Origin: Bacillus sp. ISL-18
GTDB taxonomy: Bacteria; Bacillota; Bacilli; Bacillales; Cytobacillaceae
Length of the DNA stretch: 64,000 nt
Reading direction: 5' to 3'
Assembly (NCBI RefSeq): GCF_018613415.1
Contig: NZ_JAGGQG010000002.1
Span: 771,438-835,437, forward strand
Every line of letters begins with the position of its first letter. Positions within the stretch are counted from its first letter, which is position 1. A program made the translations under genes and the position numbers. Below, in pieces: positions 18,870 to 27,910 of the stretch. The notes below the pieces were generated by a model. That model was not told where the DNA came from and did no database searches. It saw nothing but the letters and a program-made list of their open reading frames with translations.

Positions 18870-19658
18870 ATGAAAAAAGAATGGTACTTAGAATATGAGA
18901 TTCAGAAAAACCGACCTGGTCTTTTGGGTGACATTTCCTCTTTATTAGGGATGCTTGCAATTAATATTGTCACCATAAATGGTGTGGATGAAGGCAGGCG
19001 TGGATTGTTAATCTTAGCAAAAGATGATGATCAAATTAAACGGCTTGAGTCAATTTTAAATACTATGGACACAATAAAACTAATAAAACTAAGAGAGCCA
19101 AAACTTCGTGACAGGCTGGCAGTTAGACATGGCCGTTATATTCAAAGGGACGCTGATGATAAAAAAACATTCCGGTTTGTGAGGGATGAGCTTGGATTAT
19201 TAGTTGATTTTATGGCAGAATTATTTAAGCAGGAGGGGCATAAACTAATCGGTATTCGTGGAATGCCTCGCGTTGGTAAGACAGAATCACTCGTTGCAGC
19301 AAGTGTTTGTGCGAATAAGCGCTGGTTGTTTGTTTCATCGACTTTGTTAAAACAAACGATCCGTAATCAGCTGATTGAGGATGAATATAACGCCAACAAT
19401 TTGTTTATCCTTGATGGAATTGTCTCTACTAGACGTGCTAATGAACGGCACTGGCAGCTAGTACGTGAAATTATGCGCTTGCCTTCCGTTAAAGTGATTG
19501 AGCATCCTGATATCTTTGTGCAGAACTCAGAGTACACGCTAGACGATTTCGATTATATCATTGAACTTCGCAACGACGCTGAAGAAGAAATCACCTACGA
19601 TGTCGTTGATCAGCATAATATGTTCTCCGGATCTGATTTTGGAGATTTTGATTTTTAA
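18870..19658 (+). CDS. ymfK: YmfK, DUF3388 protein with ACT-like and P-loop-like parts
   Basis: A 262-residue conserved Bacillus protein of unknown function. Residues 1-80 (WYLEYEIQKNRPGLLGDISS) look like an ACT ligand-binding domain. At about residue 140, GMPRVGKT fits the Walker A pattern GxxxxGKT, followed by a hydrophobic strand (WLFVSS) and NNLFILDGI. The C-terminus is acidic. The start is the ATG at 18870; a TTG 33 bp upstream is possible but gives an unconserved lead, and the GGGGG before the ATG is far away, so translation may be weak. Confidence 0.78.
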   Translation: MKKEWYLEYEIQKNRPGLLGDISSLLGMLAINIVTINGVDEGRRGLLILAKDDDQIKRLESILNTMDTIKLIKLREPKLRDRLAVRHGRYIQRDADDKKTFRFVRDELGLLVDFMAELFKQEGHKLIGIRGMPRVGKTESLVAASVCANKRWLFVSSTLLKQTIRNQLIEDEYNANNLFILDGIVSTRRANERHWQLVREIMRLPSVKVIEHPDIFVQNSEYTLDDFDYIIELRNDAEEEITYDVVDQHNMFSGSDFGDFDF

Positions 19659-19678
19659 TAAATTGGAAGGTGTTAAAG

Positions 19679-20575
19679 GTGACGGAACTAGGGAATCGAT
19701 TAAAGGAAGCCCGAATAGCTAAAAACTTAAGCTTAGACGATCTTCAGACTATAACCAAAATTCAAAAGCGATATTTAGTAGGGATCGAAGAAGGTAATTA
19801 TGCCAGCATGCCTGGGAATTTTTATGTGAGGGCTTTTATTAAACAATATGCAGAAGCGCTAGATCTAAATCCCGATGAAATCTTTGAAACCTATAAAAAC
19901 GAAATCCCAGCCTCCCATAATGATGAAATCCATCATTTATCACGAGTGAATACGCACAAAGCGATCTCAAAAGGCGACTCAAAAGTATTTGATTTCCTGC
20001 CAAAGGTTTTAATAGGTGTTTTTGTCATAGGGATTGCTAGTCTTTTATATTACTTTATTGCCAACCATGCCGGTAATACGAAGAATGAAACAATCAGTAA
20101 TGACCGGGAGCAGGTTAAACTTGAAAAATCAACCAAACTTGAAAAGGTTAAAGCAGATGAAGTAACCAAAAAAGACGAGACCAAAAATGACACAGAAACA
20201 GCTAAGCCAAATGAGGAAACGACCCCGCCAGTTGAAACACCAAAGCAGGTGGTAACAGCTGTTCAAACACAAGGGAACACCACAACCTATGATTTAAAAA
20301 ATGCTGATAAATTTGTCATTAAGTTAGTTTCCAAAGGACAAACTTGGGTAAGCATCAAAAATGGAAAACAGAAGACCTTTTTCCAAGGAACCCTTAGAAA
20401 AGGGGCAACTGAGAGTCAAACTCAAGATTTATCCGCAGAAAATTTGGCTGTGATTAGGGTCGGAAATGCTGCAGATACAGATATTTATATTAATGATCAA
20501 AAGCTTGAGTATGCAATACCAGCAACAGCTAATGTTCAGAATATCAAGATTCAACATGTTCTGAAGAATGAATAG
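19679..20575 (+). CDS. ymfM: YmfM, RodZ-like HTH membrane protein
   Basis: A 298-residue bitopic protein: N-terminal Cro/CI-type helix-turn-helix (residues 5-70, LGNRLKEARIAKNLSLDDLQ), one membrane helix near 105-125 (FLPKVLIGVFVIGIASLLYY), a charged Lys/Glu/Thr/Pro linker, and a C-terminal DUF4115-type beta domain. RodZ homologues help position cell-wall synthesis with MreB. GTG 19679 is chosen because GGAAGGTG is six bases upstream; GTG 19670 overlaps that site. Confidence 0.85.
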   Translation: MTELGNRLKEARIAKNLSLDDLQTITKIQKRYLVGIEEGNYASMPGNFYVRAFIKQYAEALDLNPDEIFETYKNEIPASHNDEIHHLSRVNTHKAISKGDSKVFDFLPKVLIGVFVIGIASLLYYFIANHAGNTKNETISNDREQVKLEKSTKLEKVKADEVTKKDETKNDTETAKPNEETTPPVETPKQVVTAVQTQGNTTTYDLKNADKFVIKLVSKGQTWVSIKNGKQKTFFQGTLRKGATESQTQDLSAENLAVIRVGNAADTDIYINDQKLEYAIPATANVQNIKIQHVLKNE

Positions 20576-20598
20576 TCATCTGCTGATGGCTATTTTTC
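20569..20598 (+). terminator. Terminator overlapping the ymfM stop
   Basis: AATAGTCATC pairs with GATGGCTATT and runs into TTTTT; the stem includes the TAG stop codon. Read-through to pgsA is possible. Confidence 0.6.
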
Positions 20599-20626
20599 AC
20601 TTTTTCAATGATAAGGAGAAAAAAAT

Positions 20627-21211
20627 ATGAATATTCCTAATAGAATAACGGTATCAAGGATCCTATTAATTCCATTATTCTTAATTATGATGCTTGTACC
20701 TTTTGACTGGGGAAACATGCATCTTCTTGGGGCAGATTTACCTGTTACCCATTTTGTAGGTGCACTCATTTTTATAATTGCTTCATGCACAGACTGGGTG
20801 GACGGTCATTATGCCCGTAAATATAACCTTGTGACGAATATGGGGAAATTCCTTGATCCATTGGCTGATAAATTACTAGTGTCAGCTGCTTTAATTGTTC
20901 TTGTTGAACTTCCTGATGTCTATGCACCATCTTGGATCGTCATCATTATTATCAGCAGAGAATTTGCGGTAACTGGACTTCGCTTGTTACTTGCCGGGGA
21001 AGGTGAGGTTGTTGCAGCGAATATGCTTGGCAAAATTAAAACATGGACCCAAATTATCGCCATTTCTTCACTTTTATTACATAATATACTTTTTGAAATG
21101 ATCTCATTTCGATTTGATATTTTATCATTATGGGTAGCCATGATTTTTACGATTTGGTCTGGCTGGGATTATTTTGCAAAAAACAGCCATGTACTAAAAA
21201 ATTCAAAATAG
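20627..21211 (+). CDS. pgsA: CDP-diacylglycerol-glycerol-3-phosphate 3-phosphatidyltransferase
   Basis: Makes phosphatidylglycerol phosphate, the committed step to phosphatidylglycerol in the membrane. The 194-residue integral membrane protein carries the CDP-alcohol phosphotransferase motif DWVDGHYARKYNL...GKFLDPLADK (DG-x2-AR-x8-G-x3-D-x3-D). Start ATG with AAGGAG upstream. It precedes cinA and recA as in other Bacillus. Confidence 0.95.
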   Translation: MNIPNRITVSRILLIPLFLIMMLVPFDWGNMHLLGADLPVTHFVGALIFIIASCTDWVDGHYARKYNLVTNMGKFLDPLADKLLVSAALIVLVELPDVYAPSWIVIIIISREFAVTGLRLLLAGEGEVVAANMLGKIKTWTQIIAISSLLLHNILFEMISFRFDILSLWVAMIFTIWSGWDYFAKNSHVLKNSK

Positions 21212-21240
21212 GACTGCCATGTTTTTAAGGAGGAATAGGT

Positions 21241-22494
21241 TTGAAGAATGCTGAAATCATTGCAGTAGGTTCGGAGTTATTGCTCGGGCAAATTGTCAAC
21301 ACCAATGCCAAATTTATTTCACAGCAATTAGCGGATCTGGGCATTAATGTTTATTTTCATACCGTTGTAGGGGACAATCCTGACAGGCTGCTATCTGCCA
21401 TTAAAACAGCGGAAGGCCGAGCGAACATCATTATCTTTACCGGTGGTTTGGGACCAACCAAGGATGATTTAACCAAGGAAACAATTGCCCGCCACCTAAG
21501 TAAAAATCTGGTGATGGACCAACAGGCATTAGTGTCGATTGAGCAATATTTCGCACGGACCAGTCGTGTGATGACGGAAAATAATCGTAAGCAGGCATTG
21601 GTATTAGAGGGCGCGCATATTCTTCCAAATGACAATGGTATGGCTCCTGGAATGGTACTGGAGACAAACGGTAACACGTATATGCTTTTACCTGGCCCTC
21701 CAAAGGAAATGGAACCGATGTTTCAGCATTATGGCTGCCCGGCCCTGGCCTCTAAGGATACGGCGAATGAGAAAATTGTTTCTAGGGTACTGCGTTTCTT
21801 TGGAATCGGGGAAGCGGCCTTGGAAACGGAAATTATCGATATCATAGATGCACAGAGTAATCCTACGATTGCCCCGCTAGCCGGCGATGGAGAAGTGACC
21901 CTGCGCTTAACGGCAAAACACGAGGACGAGGATGTTGCCCAGTCGATGCTGGATGAAGTGGAAAAGACAATTAGTCAACGAGTTGGTCAGTATATCTATG
22001 GATATGATCAAACTTCATTATTTGCTGAATTGACGAAGGTATTGAAAGAACGGAACCTAACAATTACGGCTGCGGAGAGTTTAACCGGGGGCTTGTTCCA
22101 GAAGGAGTTAACTGCGATTGCTGGTGTAAGTTCTGTTTATAAAGGTGGAGTGGTTTGCTATTCAAATGAAGTAAAGCACAAGATTTTGCAAGTGAAACAG
22201 GAAACGCTTGAGAATGATGGTGCGGTTAGTGAACAGTGTGCGTTAGAGCTTGCGGAAAATACTGCTTCGTTAGTAGGCGCTGCTATTGGGATCAGTTTCA
22301 CGGGTGTAGCAGGTCCGGATGAGCTGGAAGGAAAGCCGGTGGGCACGGTTTATATAGGGGTTTCGCGTAAGGGAAGGCCGACGATAGTAGAAAAGCTAAC
22401 TCTTGGAGGAACAAGGGAAGCAATCCGCAATCGTGCGGTGAAATATGGTTGTTATTTTGTTTTGAAAACGTTAAAAGAATCACAGAATGCTTAA
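21241..22494 (+). CDS. cinA: Competence/damage-inducible protein CinA
   Basis: A 417-residue two-domain protein: N-terminal MoCF-type domain ([19 protein letters not shown]) linked to ADP-ribose or NMN pyrophosphatase activity, and C-terminal nicotinamide-nucleotide amidohydrolase domain ([28 protein letters not shown]). It acts in pyridine-nucleotide salvage and is often co-transcribed with recA in competent bacteria. TTG start with AAGGAGG upstream. Here a terminator and a 650-bp gap separate it from recA. Confidence 0.93.
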   Translation: MKNAEIIAVGSELLLGQIVNTNAKFISQQLADLGINVYFHTVVGDNPDRLLSAIKTAEGRANIIIFTGGLGPTKDDLTKETIARHLSKNLVMDQQALVSIEQYFARTSRVMTENNRKQALVLEGAHILPNDNGMAPGMVLETNGNTYMLLPGPPKEMEPMFQHYGCPALASKDTANEKIVSRVLRFFGIGEAALETEIIDIIDAQSNPTIAPLAGDGEVTLRLTAKHEDEDVAQSMLDEVEKTISQRVGQYIYGYDQTSLFAELTKVLKERNLTITAAESLTGGLFQKELTAIAGVSSVYKGGVVCYSNEVKHKILQVKQETLENDGAVSEQCALELAENTASLVGAAIGISFTGVAGPDELEGKPVGTVYIGVSRKGRPTIVEKLTLGGTREAIRNRAVKYGCYFVLKTLKESQNA

Positions 22495-22517
22495 TAGCGT
22501 TCTGTGGTTTTTTTTTG
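22480..22517 (+). terminator. Terminator overlapping the cinA stop
   Basis: CACAGAATGC pairs with GCGTTCTGTG, followed by nine T residues. Confidence 0.85.
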
Positions 22518-22585
22518 GGAGTGGTGTTGGTCGGGAGAGCGTGATGTTTTGTTGCTGTTGAACAAGTTATTAGATGGCGAGGGGT

Positions 22586-22872
22586 TTTTGTTCAAAAGGG
22601 TGGTTCTAATGGACAGTATAGGTTCGATGAAAGAGGATTTTGTCCAATAGGCTGATTCTATTGGACAGTATAGGTTCGATGAAGAGGATTTTGTCCAATA
22701 GGGTGATTCTAATGGACAGTTTAGGTTTGATGAAAGAGGATTTTGTCCAATAGAGTGCTTCTATTGGACAGTTTAGCTAAGGAATAAGAGGGTATTGTTC
22801 TATAGAGGCCTCCTATTAGACAAATTACAAGAGCATCAAAGGAATTTGTCCAATAAGCAATTTCTAATGAGG
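22586..22872. repeat. Tandem array of ~52-bp dyad-bearing repeats
   Basis: Six units start at 22586, 22638, 22689, 22741, 22793 and 22844, with a period of 51-52 bp. The best units contain TGTCCAATAG and CTATTGGACA, a perfect ten-base inverted repeat around a 7-nt loop, followed by a shared spacer (GTATAGGTTCGATGAAGAGG). The central units are nearly identical; the last two are diverged. Each unit could form a hairpin in RNA. The array fills much of the cinA-recA gap. Confidence 0.9.
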
Positions 22873-23030
22873 ATCTGATTTCTCTAAAAAATCCTTCTTT
22901 AAAAGATTATAGAAGTTTCACTTTTCAGATAAAGGGAAAAAATGTAATTATCAGCTAGTTTTAAACAGTTAAAAGCCAAAAACAGGGTTAATACAGCTGT
23001 TTTCCTAGTATAAAATGTTAATAATTAAGT

Positions 23031-23044
23031 CGAATAAATGTTCG
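23031..23044. promoter_or_regulatory. LexA (SOS) box of recA
   Basis: CGAATAAATGTTCG matches the Bacillus SOS box CGAACN4GTTCG with one mismatch and lies just upstream of the recA -35 box, where LexA would repress initiation. Confidence 0.8.
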
Positions 23045-23053
23045 CTTTTTTAC

Positions 23054-23082
23054 TCGACAAATAGACTAAAAGAAGGTATAGT
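23054..23082 (+). promoter_or_regulatory. SigA promoter of recA
   Basis: TCGACA (23054-23059) and TATAGT (23077-23082) are 17 bp apart, each one base from consensus, and lie 9 bp downstream of the LexA box. Confidence 0.7.
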
Positions 23083-23149
23083 AATAATAGGATTTATATT
23101 CATAGACTTCAACACTTTAATTCTTTATATATAAAAGGAGGAACTATTT

Positions 23150-24193
23150 GTGAGTGACCGTAAGGCCGCCTTAGAAATGGCGTTAAAGCAAATAGAAAAA
23201 CAATTCGGTAAAGGTTCCATTATGAAAATGGGAGAAAAAACCGAAACAAGAATACAAACTGTTCCGAGCGGCTCCTTAGCACTTGATGTGGCACTTGGAG
23301 TGGGCGGATACCCTAGAGGACGTATTATTGAAATTTATGGCCCAGAAAGTTCTGGTAAAACAACCGTTGCCCTTCATGCAATTGCAGAAGTACAAGCAAA
23401 AGGCGGACAAGCTGCGTTTATCGATGCCGAGCACGCACTTGATCCAACCTATGCACAAAAACTTGGTGTTAACATTGATGAATTACTATTATCACAACCT
23501 GACACAGGTGAACAGGCACTTGAAATCGCTGAAGCTTTAGTACGAAGCGGTGCAGTTGACATTATTGTCATTGACTCCGTTGCTGCCCTAGTTCCTAAAG
23601 CAGAAATCGAAGGCGAAATGGGTGACGCACACGTAGGTTTACAAGCACGCTTAATGTCGCAAGCCCTTCGTAAACTATCAGGGGCGATCAATAAATCTAA
23701 AACAATCGCAATCTTTATTAACCAGATTCGTGAGAAAGTCGGAATCATGTTCGGAAATCCAGAGACGACACCTGGTGGTCGGGCCTTAAAGTTCTATTCC
23801 ACTGTCCGTCTTGAAGTACGCCGTGCGGAAACTTTAAAGCAAGGCACTGAAATGGTTGGTAACAGAACCAAAATTAAAGTCGTAAAGAACAAAGTAGCTC
23901 CGCCATTCCGTACGGCTGAAGTTGATATTATGTATGGAGAAGGTATCTCTAAAGAAGGCGAAATCGTCGATTTAGGTTCTGAATTAGATATCGTCCAAAA
24001 AAGCGGTTCATGGTACTCCTATAACAATGAAAGAGTTGGCCAAGGCCGTGAAAATGCGAAGTTATTCTTAAAAGAAAATACTGAAACCCGGGATGCAATC
24101 AGCCAAAAAATCCGTGAACACTTCGGTTTAGATGGGGAAAAGATTGTAACGGAATCAGAAGATGAAGATGAACAGATTAATTTATTAGAATAG
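23150..24193 (+). CDS. recA: Recombinase RecA
   Basis: DNA-strand-exchange ATPase and co-protease for LexA. The 347-residue protein has Walker A GPESSGKT (64-71), Walker B region [11 protein letters not shown], and the L2 segment [20 protein letters not shown]. The acidic C-terminus (ESEDEDEQ) is typical. GTG start with AAAGGAGG upstream. It is controlled by the SOS box at 23031 and closed by its own terminator. Confidence 0.98.
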   Translation: MSDRKAALEMALKQIEKQFGKGSIMKMGEKTETRIQTVPSGSLALDVALGVGGYPRGRIIEIYGPESSGKTTVALHAIAEVQAKGGQAAFIDAEHALDPTYAQKLGVNIDELLLSQPDTGEQALEIAEALVRSGAVDIIVIDSVAALVPKAEIEGEMGDAHVGLQARLMSQALRKLSGAINKSKTIAIFINQIREKVGIMFGNPETTPGGRALKFYSTVRLEVRRAETLKQGTEMVGNRTKIKVVKNKVAPPFRTAEVDIMYGEGISKEGEIVDLGSELDIVQKSGSWYSYNNERVGQGRENAKLFLKENTETRDAISQKIREHFGLDGEKIVTESEDEDEQINLLE

Positions 24194-24202
24194 GTCTGAG
24201 TA

Positions 24203-24234
24203 GAGCAAAGCCTGGAAATGGTTTTGCTTTTTTG
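24203..24234 (+). terminator. Terminator after recA
   Basis: GAGCAAAGCC pairs with GGTTTTGCT (with G-T pairs), then a run of T. Confidence 0.75.
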
Positions 24235-24347
24235 TTAAAATGAATAAATATCCATCCATATTTATAAATATACACATTGGGTATTATAACCTATTGATTA
24301 GATTAGACTAATTTCTAAATATTTCAAAAAGCTAATCGGACAAAGCC

Positions 24348-24376
24348 TTGACAATAAATATTCACAGCTTTACAAT
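24348..24376 (+). promoter_or_regulatory. SigA promoter of rny
   Basis: A perfect TTGACA (24348-24353) is 17 bp from TACAAT (24371-24376). The predicted leader is about 130 nt. The rest of the 319-bp recA-rny gap is AT-rich with no other clear element. Confidence 0.75.
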
Positions 24377-24512
24377 TAACATGTATATTTTACATTTTTG
24401 GAAATATTACATTGCGAAAAGCCTTGGTGCTTGCTGTATGTTGAGTCTAAACAATGTACATGCCGACACTTAAAAAAAAAACAAAAGTTCATAGCAAGAG
24501 GAGGTGTAACGA

Positions 24513-26072
24513 TTGGATTTAATTACTATCATCTCCATTTTGCTTGGCCTTATCGTCGGTGCCGTTGTTGGCTATTTTGTTCATAAATCCATTGCTGATG
24601 CAAAAGTAGCAGGTGCAAAGAATGCTGCAGAGCAGATTCTTGAAGATGCGAAACGTGATGCTGATTCATTGAAAAAAGAAGCTTTGCTAGAAGCAAAGGA
24701 TGAAATTCACAAGCTTCGTACTGAAGCTGAACGTGAGGTTCGTGAACGAAGAAATGAAATGCAAAAACAAGAAAACCGTTTACTGCAAAGAGAAGAGAAT
24801 TTAGATCGAAAAGAGGAAACGTTAAACAAGCGTGAAAATCTTTTAGAAAAGAAGGATGATTCTCTAAACCAAAGACAACAGCATATTGAAGAGATGGAAA
24901 GCAAAGTGGACGAGTTGGTACGAAAACAACAAACTGAACTCGAACGTATTTCGAGCTTAACGCGCGAGGAAGCAAAAACAATCATTGTCGACAGAATGGA
25001 ACAAGAATTATCCCATGACACGGCTATAATGATTAAAGAAAGTGAAAATCGAGCGAAAGAGGAAGCCGACAAGAAAGCGAAGGAAATTCTTTCCTTAGCC
25101 ATCCAGCGTTGCGCTGCTGACCATGTTGCGGAAACGACTGTTTCTGTCGTCAACCTTCCAAATGATGAAATGAAAGGTCGGATTATCGGCCGTGAAGGAC
25201 GAAATATTCGCACCCTTGAAACCTTAACTGGAATTGATTTGATTATTGATGACACTCCTGAAGCTGTCATTCTATCAGGCTTTGATCCTATTCGGAGAGA
25301 GACGGCTCGCTTAGCTTTAGAAAAGTTAGTTCAAGACGGACGAATCCATCCAGCCCGAATCGAGGAAATGGTTGAAAAGTCCCGTCGGGAAGTGGATGAA
25401 TATATTCGTGAAGTCGGGGAGCAAACAACTTTTGAAGTGGGAGTACATGGACTTCATCCAGATCTTATCAAAATTCTTGGCCGCTTAAAATTCCGTACTA
25501 GCTACGGTCAAAACGTCCTTAAGCATTCTATGGAAGTGGCTCAGCTTTCAGGGTTATTGGCTGCTGAACTTGGTCAGGATGAAACACTGGCCCGTCGTGC
25601 AGGATTGCTTCATGACATAGGTAAAGCAATTGATCATGAGGTAGAAGGAAGCCATGTGGAAATCGGGGTAGAACTTGCAACGAAATACAAGGAGCACCCA
25701 GTTGTAATCAATAGTATTGCATCCCACCATGGCGATACAGAACCTACATCCATCATTGCCGTCCTTGTGGCCGCAGCAGATGCTTTATCAGCTGCTAGAC
25801 CAGGAGCTCGTAGTGAAACACTCGAAAACTATATCCGCCGCCTTGAAAAGCTTGAGGAGATTTCAGAGTCTTATGAAGGCGTTGAAAAATCTTTTGCGAT
25901 TCAAGCAGGTAGAGAAGTCCGTATTATTGTAAGACCAGACGCAGTTGATGATCTTGCTGCACATCGATTGGCACGAGATATTCGAAAACGAATCGAAGAG
26001 GAACTTGATTATCCTGGACATATTAAAGTAACGGTAATCCGTGAAACACGGGCTGTTGAATATGCAAAATAA
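24513..26072 (+). CDS. rny: Ribonuclease Y
   Basis: Membrane-anchored endoribonuclease that starts mRNA turnover. The 519-residue protein has one N-terminal membrane helix (residues 2-24), a long charged coiled coil to about residue 200, a KH RNA-binding domain with [15 protein letters not shown], and an HD domain with the catalytic HD in [15 protein letters not shown] start with GAGGAGGTG upstream. Neighbouring ymdB follows as in B. subtilis. Confidence 0.97.
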   Translation: MDLITIISILLGLIVGAVVGYFVHKSIADAKVAGAKNAAEQILEDAKRDADSLKKEALLEAKDEIHKLRTEAEREVRERRNEMQKQENRLLQREENLDRKEETLNKRENLLEKKDDSLNQRQQHIEEMESKVDELVRKQQTELERISSLTREEAKTIIVDRMEQELSHDTAIMIKESENRAKEEADKKAKEILSLAIQRCAADHVAETTVSVVNLPNDEMKGRIIGREGRNIRTLETLTGIDLIIDDTPEAVILSGFDPIRRETARLALEKLVQDGRIHPARIEEMVEKSRREVDEYIREVGEQTTFEVGVHGLHPDLIKILGRLKFRTSYGQNVLKHSMEVAQLSGLLAAELGQDETLARRAGLLHDIGKAIDHEVEGSHVEIGVELATKYKEHPVVINSIASHHGDTEPTSIIAVLVAAADALSAARPGARSETLENYIRRLEKLEEISESYEGVEKSFAIQAGREVRIIVRPDAVDDLAAHRLARDIRKRIEEELDYPGHIKVTVIRETRAVEYAK

Positions 26073-26103
26073 AGCGGTGCGAATGCACTGCTTTATTTTT
26101 TTG
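26066..26103 (+). terminator. Terminator after rny
   Basis: AAATAAAGCGGTGC pairs with GCACTGCTTTATTT, ending in a long T run; it overlaps the stop codon. Confidence 0.85.
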
Positions 26104-26184
26104 ATCGGCCTTATTTGGATTAAATAAGAACCATATGTGATACAATTTAAACAATACGAATTTTTATCAACGAAAGGGAATAAA

Positions 26185-26982
26185 ATGAACCTACTTTTTA
26201 TCGGTGACGTCGTCGGCTCCCCTGGTCGAGACATGGTGAAGGAATATCTGCCAAAGTTAAAGGAAAAATACCGGCCCCATTTTACCATCATTAATGGAGA
26301 AAATGCAGCGGGTGGAAAAGGGATAACCGAAAAAATCTATCGTGAATTTTTGAGCCATGGTGCCCAAGCGGTTACGCTGGGTAATCATGCATGGGATAAC
26401 CGAGAGATATTTGAATTTATCGATTCGGCAAAAAATATGGTGCGGCCTGCGAATTTCCCAGAAGGAACACCGGGAAAAGGACTTGCCTTTTTTAAAATAA
26501 ATGAATTCGAAATAGCTGTTATTAATCTTCAGGGTCGAACCTTTATGGCGCCATTGGATTGTCCTTTTAAAAAAGCGGATGAATTAGTCCAAATTGCCAG
26601 AGAAAGGACGCCGTTCATTTTTGTGGACTTTCATGCGGAAGTCACCAGTGAGAAGCAGGCCATGGGCTGGTATTTAGATGGAACAGTATCGGCTGTTGTT
26701 GGTACCCATACGCATGTCCAAACGGCTGATAACCGGGTTTTGCCAGGCGGTACTGGCTATTTATCAGATGTGGGCATGACAGGCCCTTACGACGGTATTC
26801 TTGGGGTGGAAAGGGAGGCTGTACTTAAAAGGTTCCTAACAAGCCTGCCAGTCCGATTTGAAGTACCAACGTCCGGCAGAAATCAGCTGAGTGCTGTTTA
26901 CATTGAATTAGATCGAAAAACAGGATTTTCTAAAAAGATGGTCCCAATCCTAATTAATGACGACCATCCATTTTATAGTTAA
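26185..26982 (+). CDS. ymdB: YmdB phosphodiesterase
   Basis: A 265-residue calcineurin-type metallophosphoesterase; B. subtilis YmdB hydrolyses 2',3'-cyclic nucleotides and affects biofilm versus motility fate. Motifs are FIGDVVGSPGRD at the N-terminus, NGENAAGGKG, GNHAWDN, and the C-terminal GTHTHVQTAD, giving the metal ligands. The start is ATG with GAAAGGGAA upstream; an in-frame start at 26137 would extend into the promoter region. Terminator follows. Confidence 0.93.
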   Translation: MNLLFIGDVVGSPGRDMVKEYLPKLKEKYRPHFTIINGENAAGGKGITEKIYREFLSHGAQAVTLGNHAWDNREIFEFIDSAKNMVRPANFPEGTPGKGLAFFKINEFEIAVINLQGRTFMAPLDCPFKKADELVQIARERTPFIFVDFHAEVTSEKQAMGWYLDGTVSAVVGTHTHVQTADNRVLPGGTGYLSDVGMTGPYDGILGVEREAVLKRFLTSLPVRFEVPTSGRNQLSAVYIELDRKTGFSKKMVPILINDDHPFYS

Positions 26983-27008
26983 AAACTTCCGATTAGGAAG
27001 TTTTTTTG
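26980..27008 (+). terminator. Terminator after ymdB
   Basis: AACTTCC-GATTA-GGAAGTT hairpin with seven T residues. Confidence 0.85.
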
Positions 27009-27097
27009 AGTCTTTTTAAAGTATGATGGTACTCCCTAAAAAAATCGCCAATTAATGAGTTAGTTTTATTGCGAATATATTGACTTTTTTCGTCCAA

Positions 27098-27125
27098 GCC
27101 GGAATATGTCATTTCACAGCTGAAT
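27098..27125 (+). promoter_or_regulatory. Candidate SigH promoter of spoVS
   Basis: GCCGGAATA (27098-27106) and GCTGAAT (27119-27125) are 12 bp apart and fit the SigH pattern RnAGGAwWW-N11/12-RnnGAAT with one mismatch. B. subtilis spoVS is transcribed by SigH, which supports the call. Confidence 0.55.
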
Positions 27126-27207
27126 ATAGTAGCAGTGGAATGTTATAACCTGATTTGTTCATGAAATGCTCATGCGGGATCGGGATTTTTCTAAGGGGGA
27201 GCTAGGA

Positions 27208-27468
27208 ATGGAAATATTAAAAGTTTCAGCAAAATCTAATCCTAATTCTGTAGCTGGTGCACTTGCCGGAGTTCTGCGTGAAAGAGGTGCAGCAGAAATA
27301 CAGGCAATTGGTGCGGGTGCATTGAATCAAGCCGTTAAGGCAGTAGCGATTGCAAGAGGATTTGTAGCACCTAGCGGAGTTGATTTGATCTGTATCCCTG
27401 CGTTCACCGATATTTTGATTGACGGGGAAGAACGTACAGCCATTAAGCTAATTGTAGAGCCGCGTTGA
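27208..27468 (+). CDS. spoVS: Stage V sporulation protein S
   Basis: Small Alba-like protein (86 residues) required for septation and coat/cortex progress during sporulation. It begins MEILKVSAKSNPNSVAGALA, almost invariant across the family. The start is the ATG with AAGGGGGAG upstream; a frame open 14 codons earlier is not conserved. It stands as a single gene between a SigH-type promoter and a long terminator. Confidence 0.97.
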   Translation: MEILKVSAKSNPNSVAGALAGVLRERGAAEIQAIGAGALNQAVKAVAIARGFVAPSGVDLICIPAFTDILIDGEERTAIKLIVEPR

Positions 27469-27490
27469 AAGAGATAGGCCTCAGGACATA

Positions 27491-27540
27491 AACAGCAAAA
27501 ACCTGCTTGGAAATCATTCCAGCAGGTTTTTTGCTGTTAA
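27491..27540 (+). terminator. Terminator after spoVS
   Basis: AACAGCAAAAACCTGCTTGG pairs with CCAGCAGGTTTTTTGCTGTT, a long dyad whose symmetry could also stop transcription from the other side. Confidence 0.85.
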
Positions 27541-27762
27541 TGGTATATAAAAATTAAGAAAATACTATTCTGCTATATAACACAAACTTAAACGAGAATA
27601 CTAATTATAGTAAAAAAATCCAGTATTTGCGTATCTAAACGTTTATTTTAACCCAATTTTCCTAGTGATGTAATAGCCATTTTTTAATAATAAAAAAATA
27701 TTCATATTTTAGACAATATTTGATGCCAAAGGGTTGCAATTTTGAGTTCTTAGGTCTAGAAT

Positions 27763-27776
27763 TGTAAGCGTTTAGT
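27763..27776. promoter_or_regulatory. Candidate cre site upstream of korAB
   Basis: TGTAAGCGTTTAGT matches the cre consensus at 13 of 14 positions. It is 135 bp before korA. The remainder of the 370-bp gap between the spoVS terminator and korA is AT-rich; a TACAAT at 27855 could be the -10 box. Confidence 0.4.
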
Positions 27777-27910
27777 ACATATTCTCAATTCTGACTATTT
27801 AGTCTTCATGGCGTTTTCATAGGCTAATTTCTAGTGGGTTACTTGGAATTGTGCTACAATTAAAATGATTTAGACTACTTAATTATACATATCCAAAGGG
27901 GTGTAAGGGA

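Noticed and set aside
22586..22872. The regular repeats suggested a CRISPR array.
   Set aside because: The whole 52-bp unit is conserved, with no unique spacers, and no cas genes are near.
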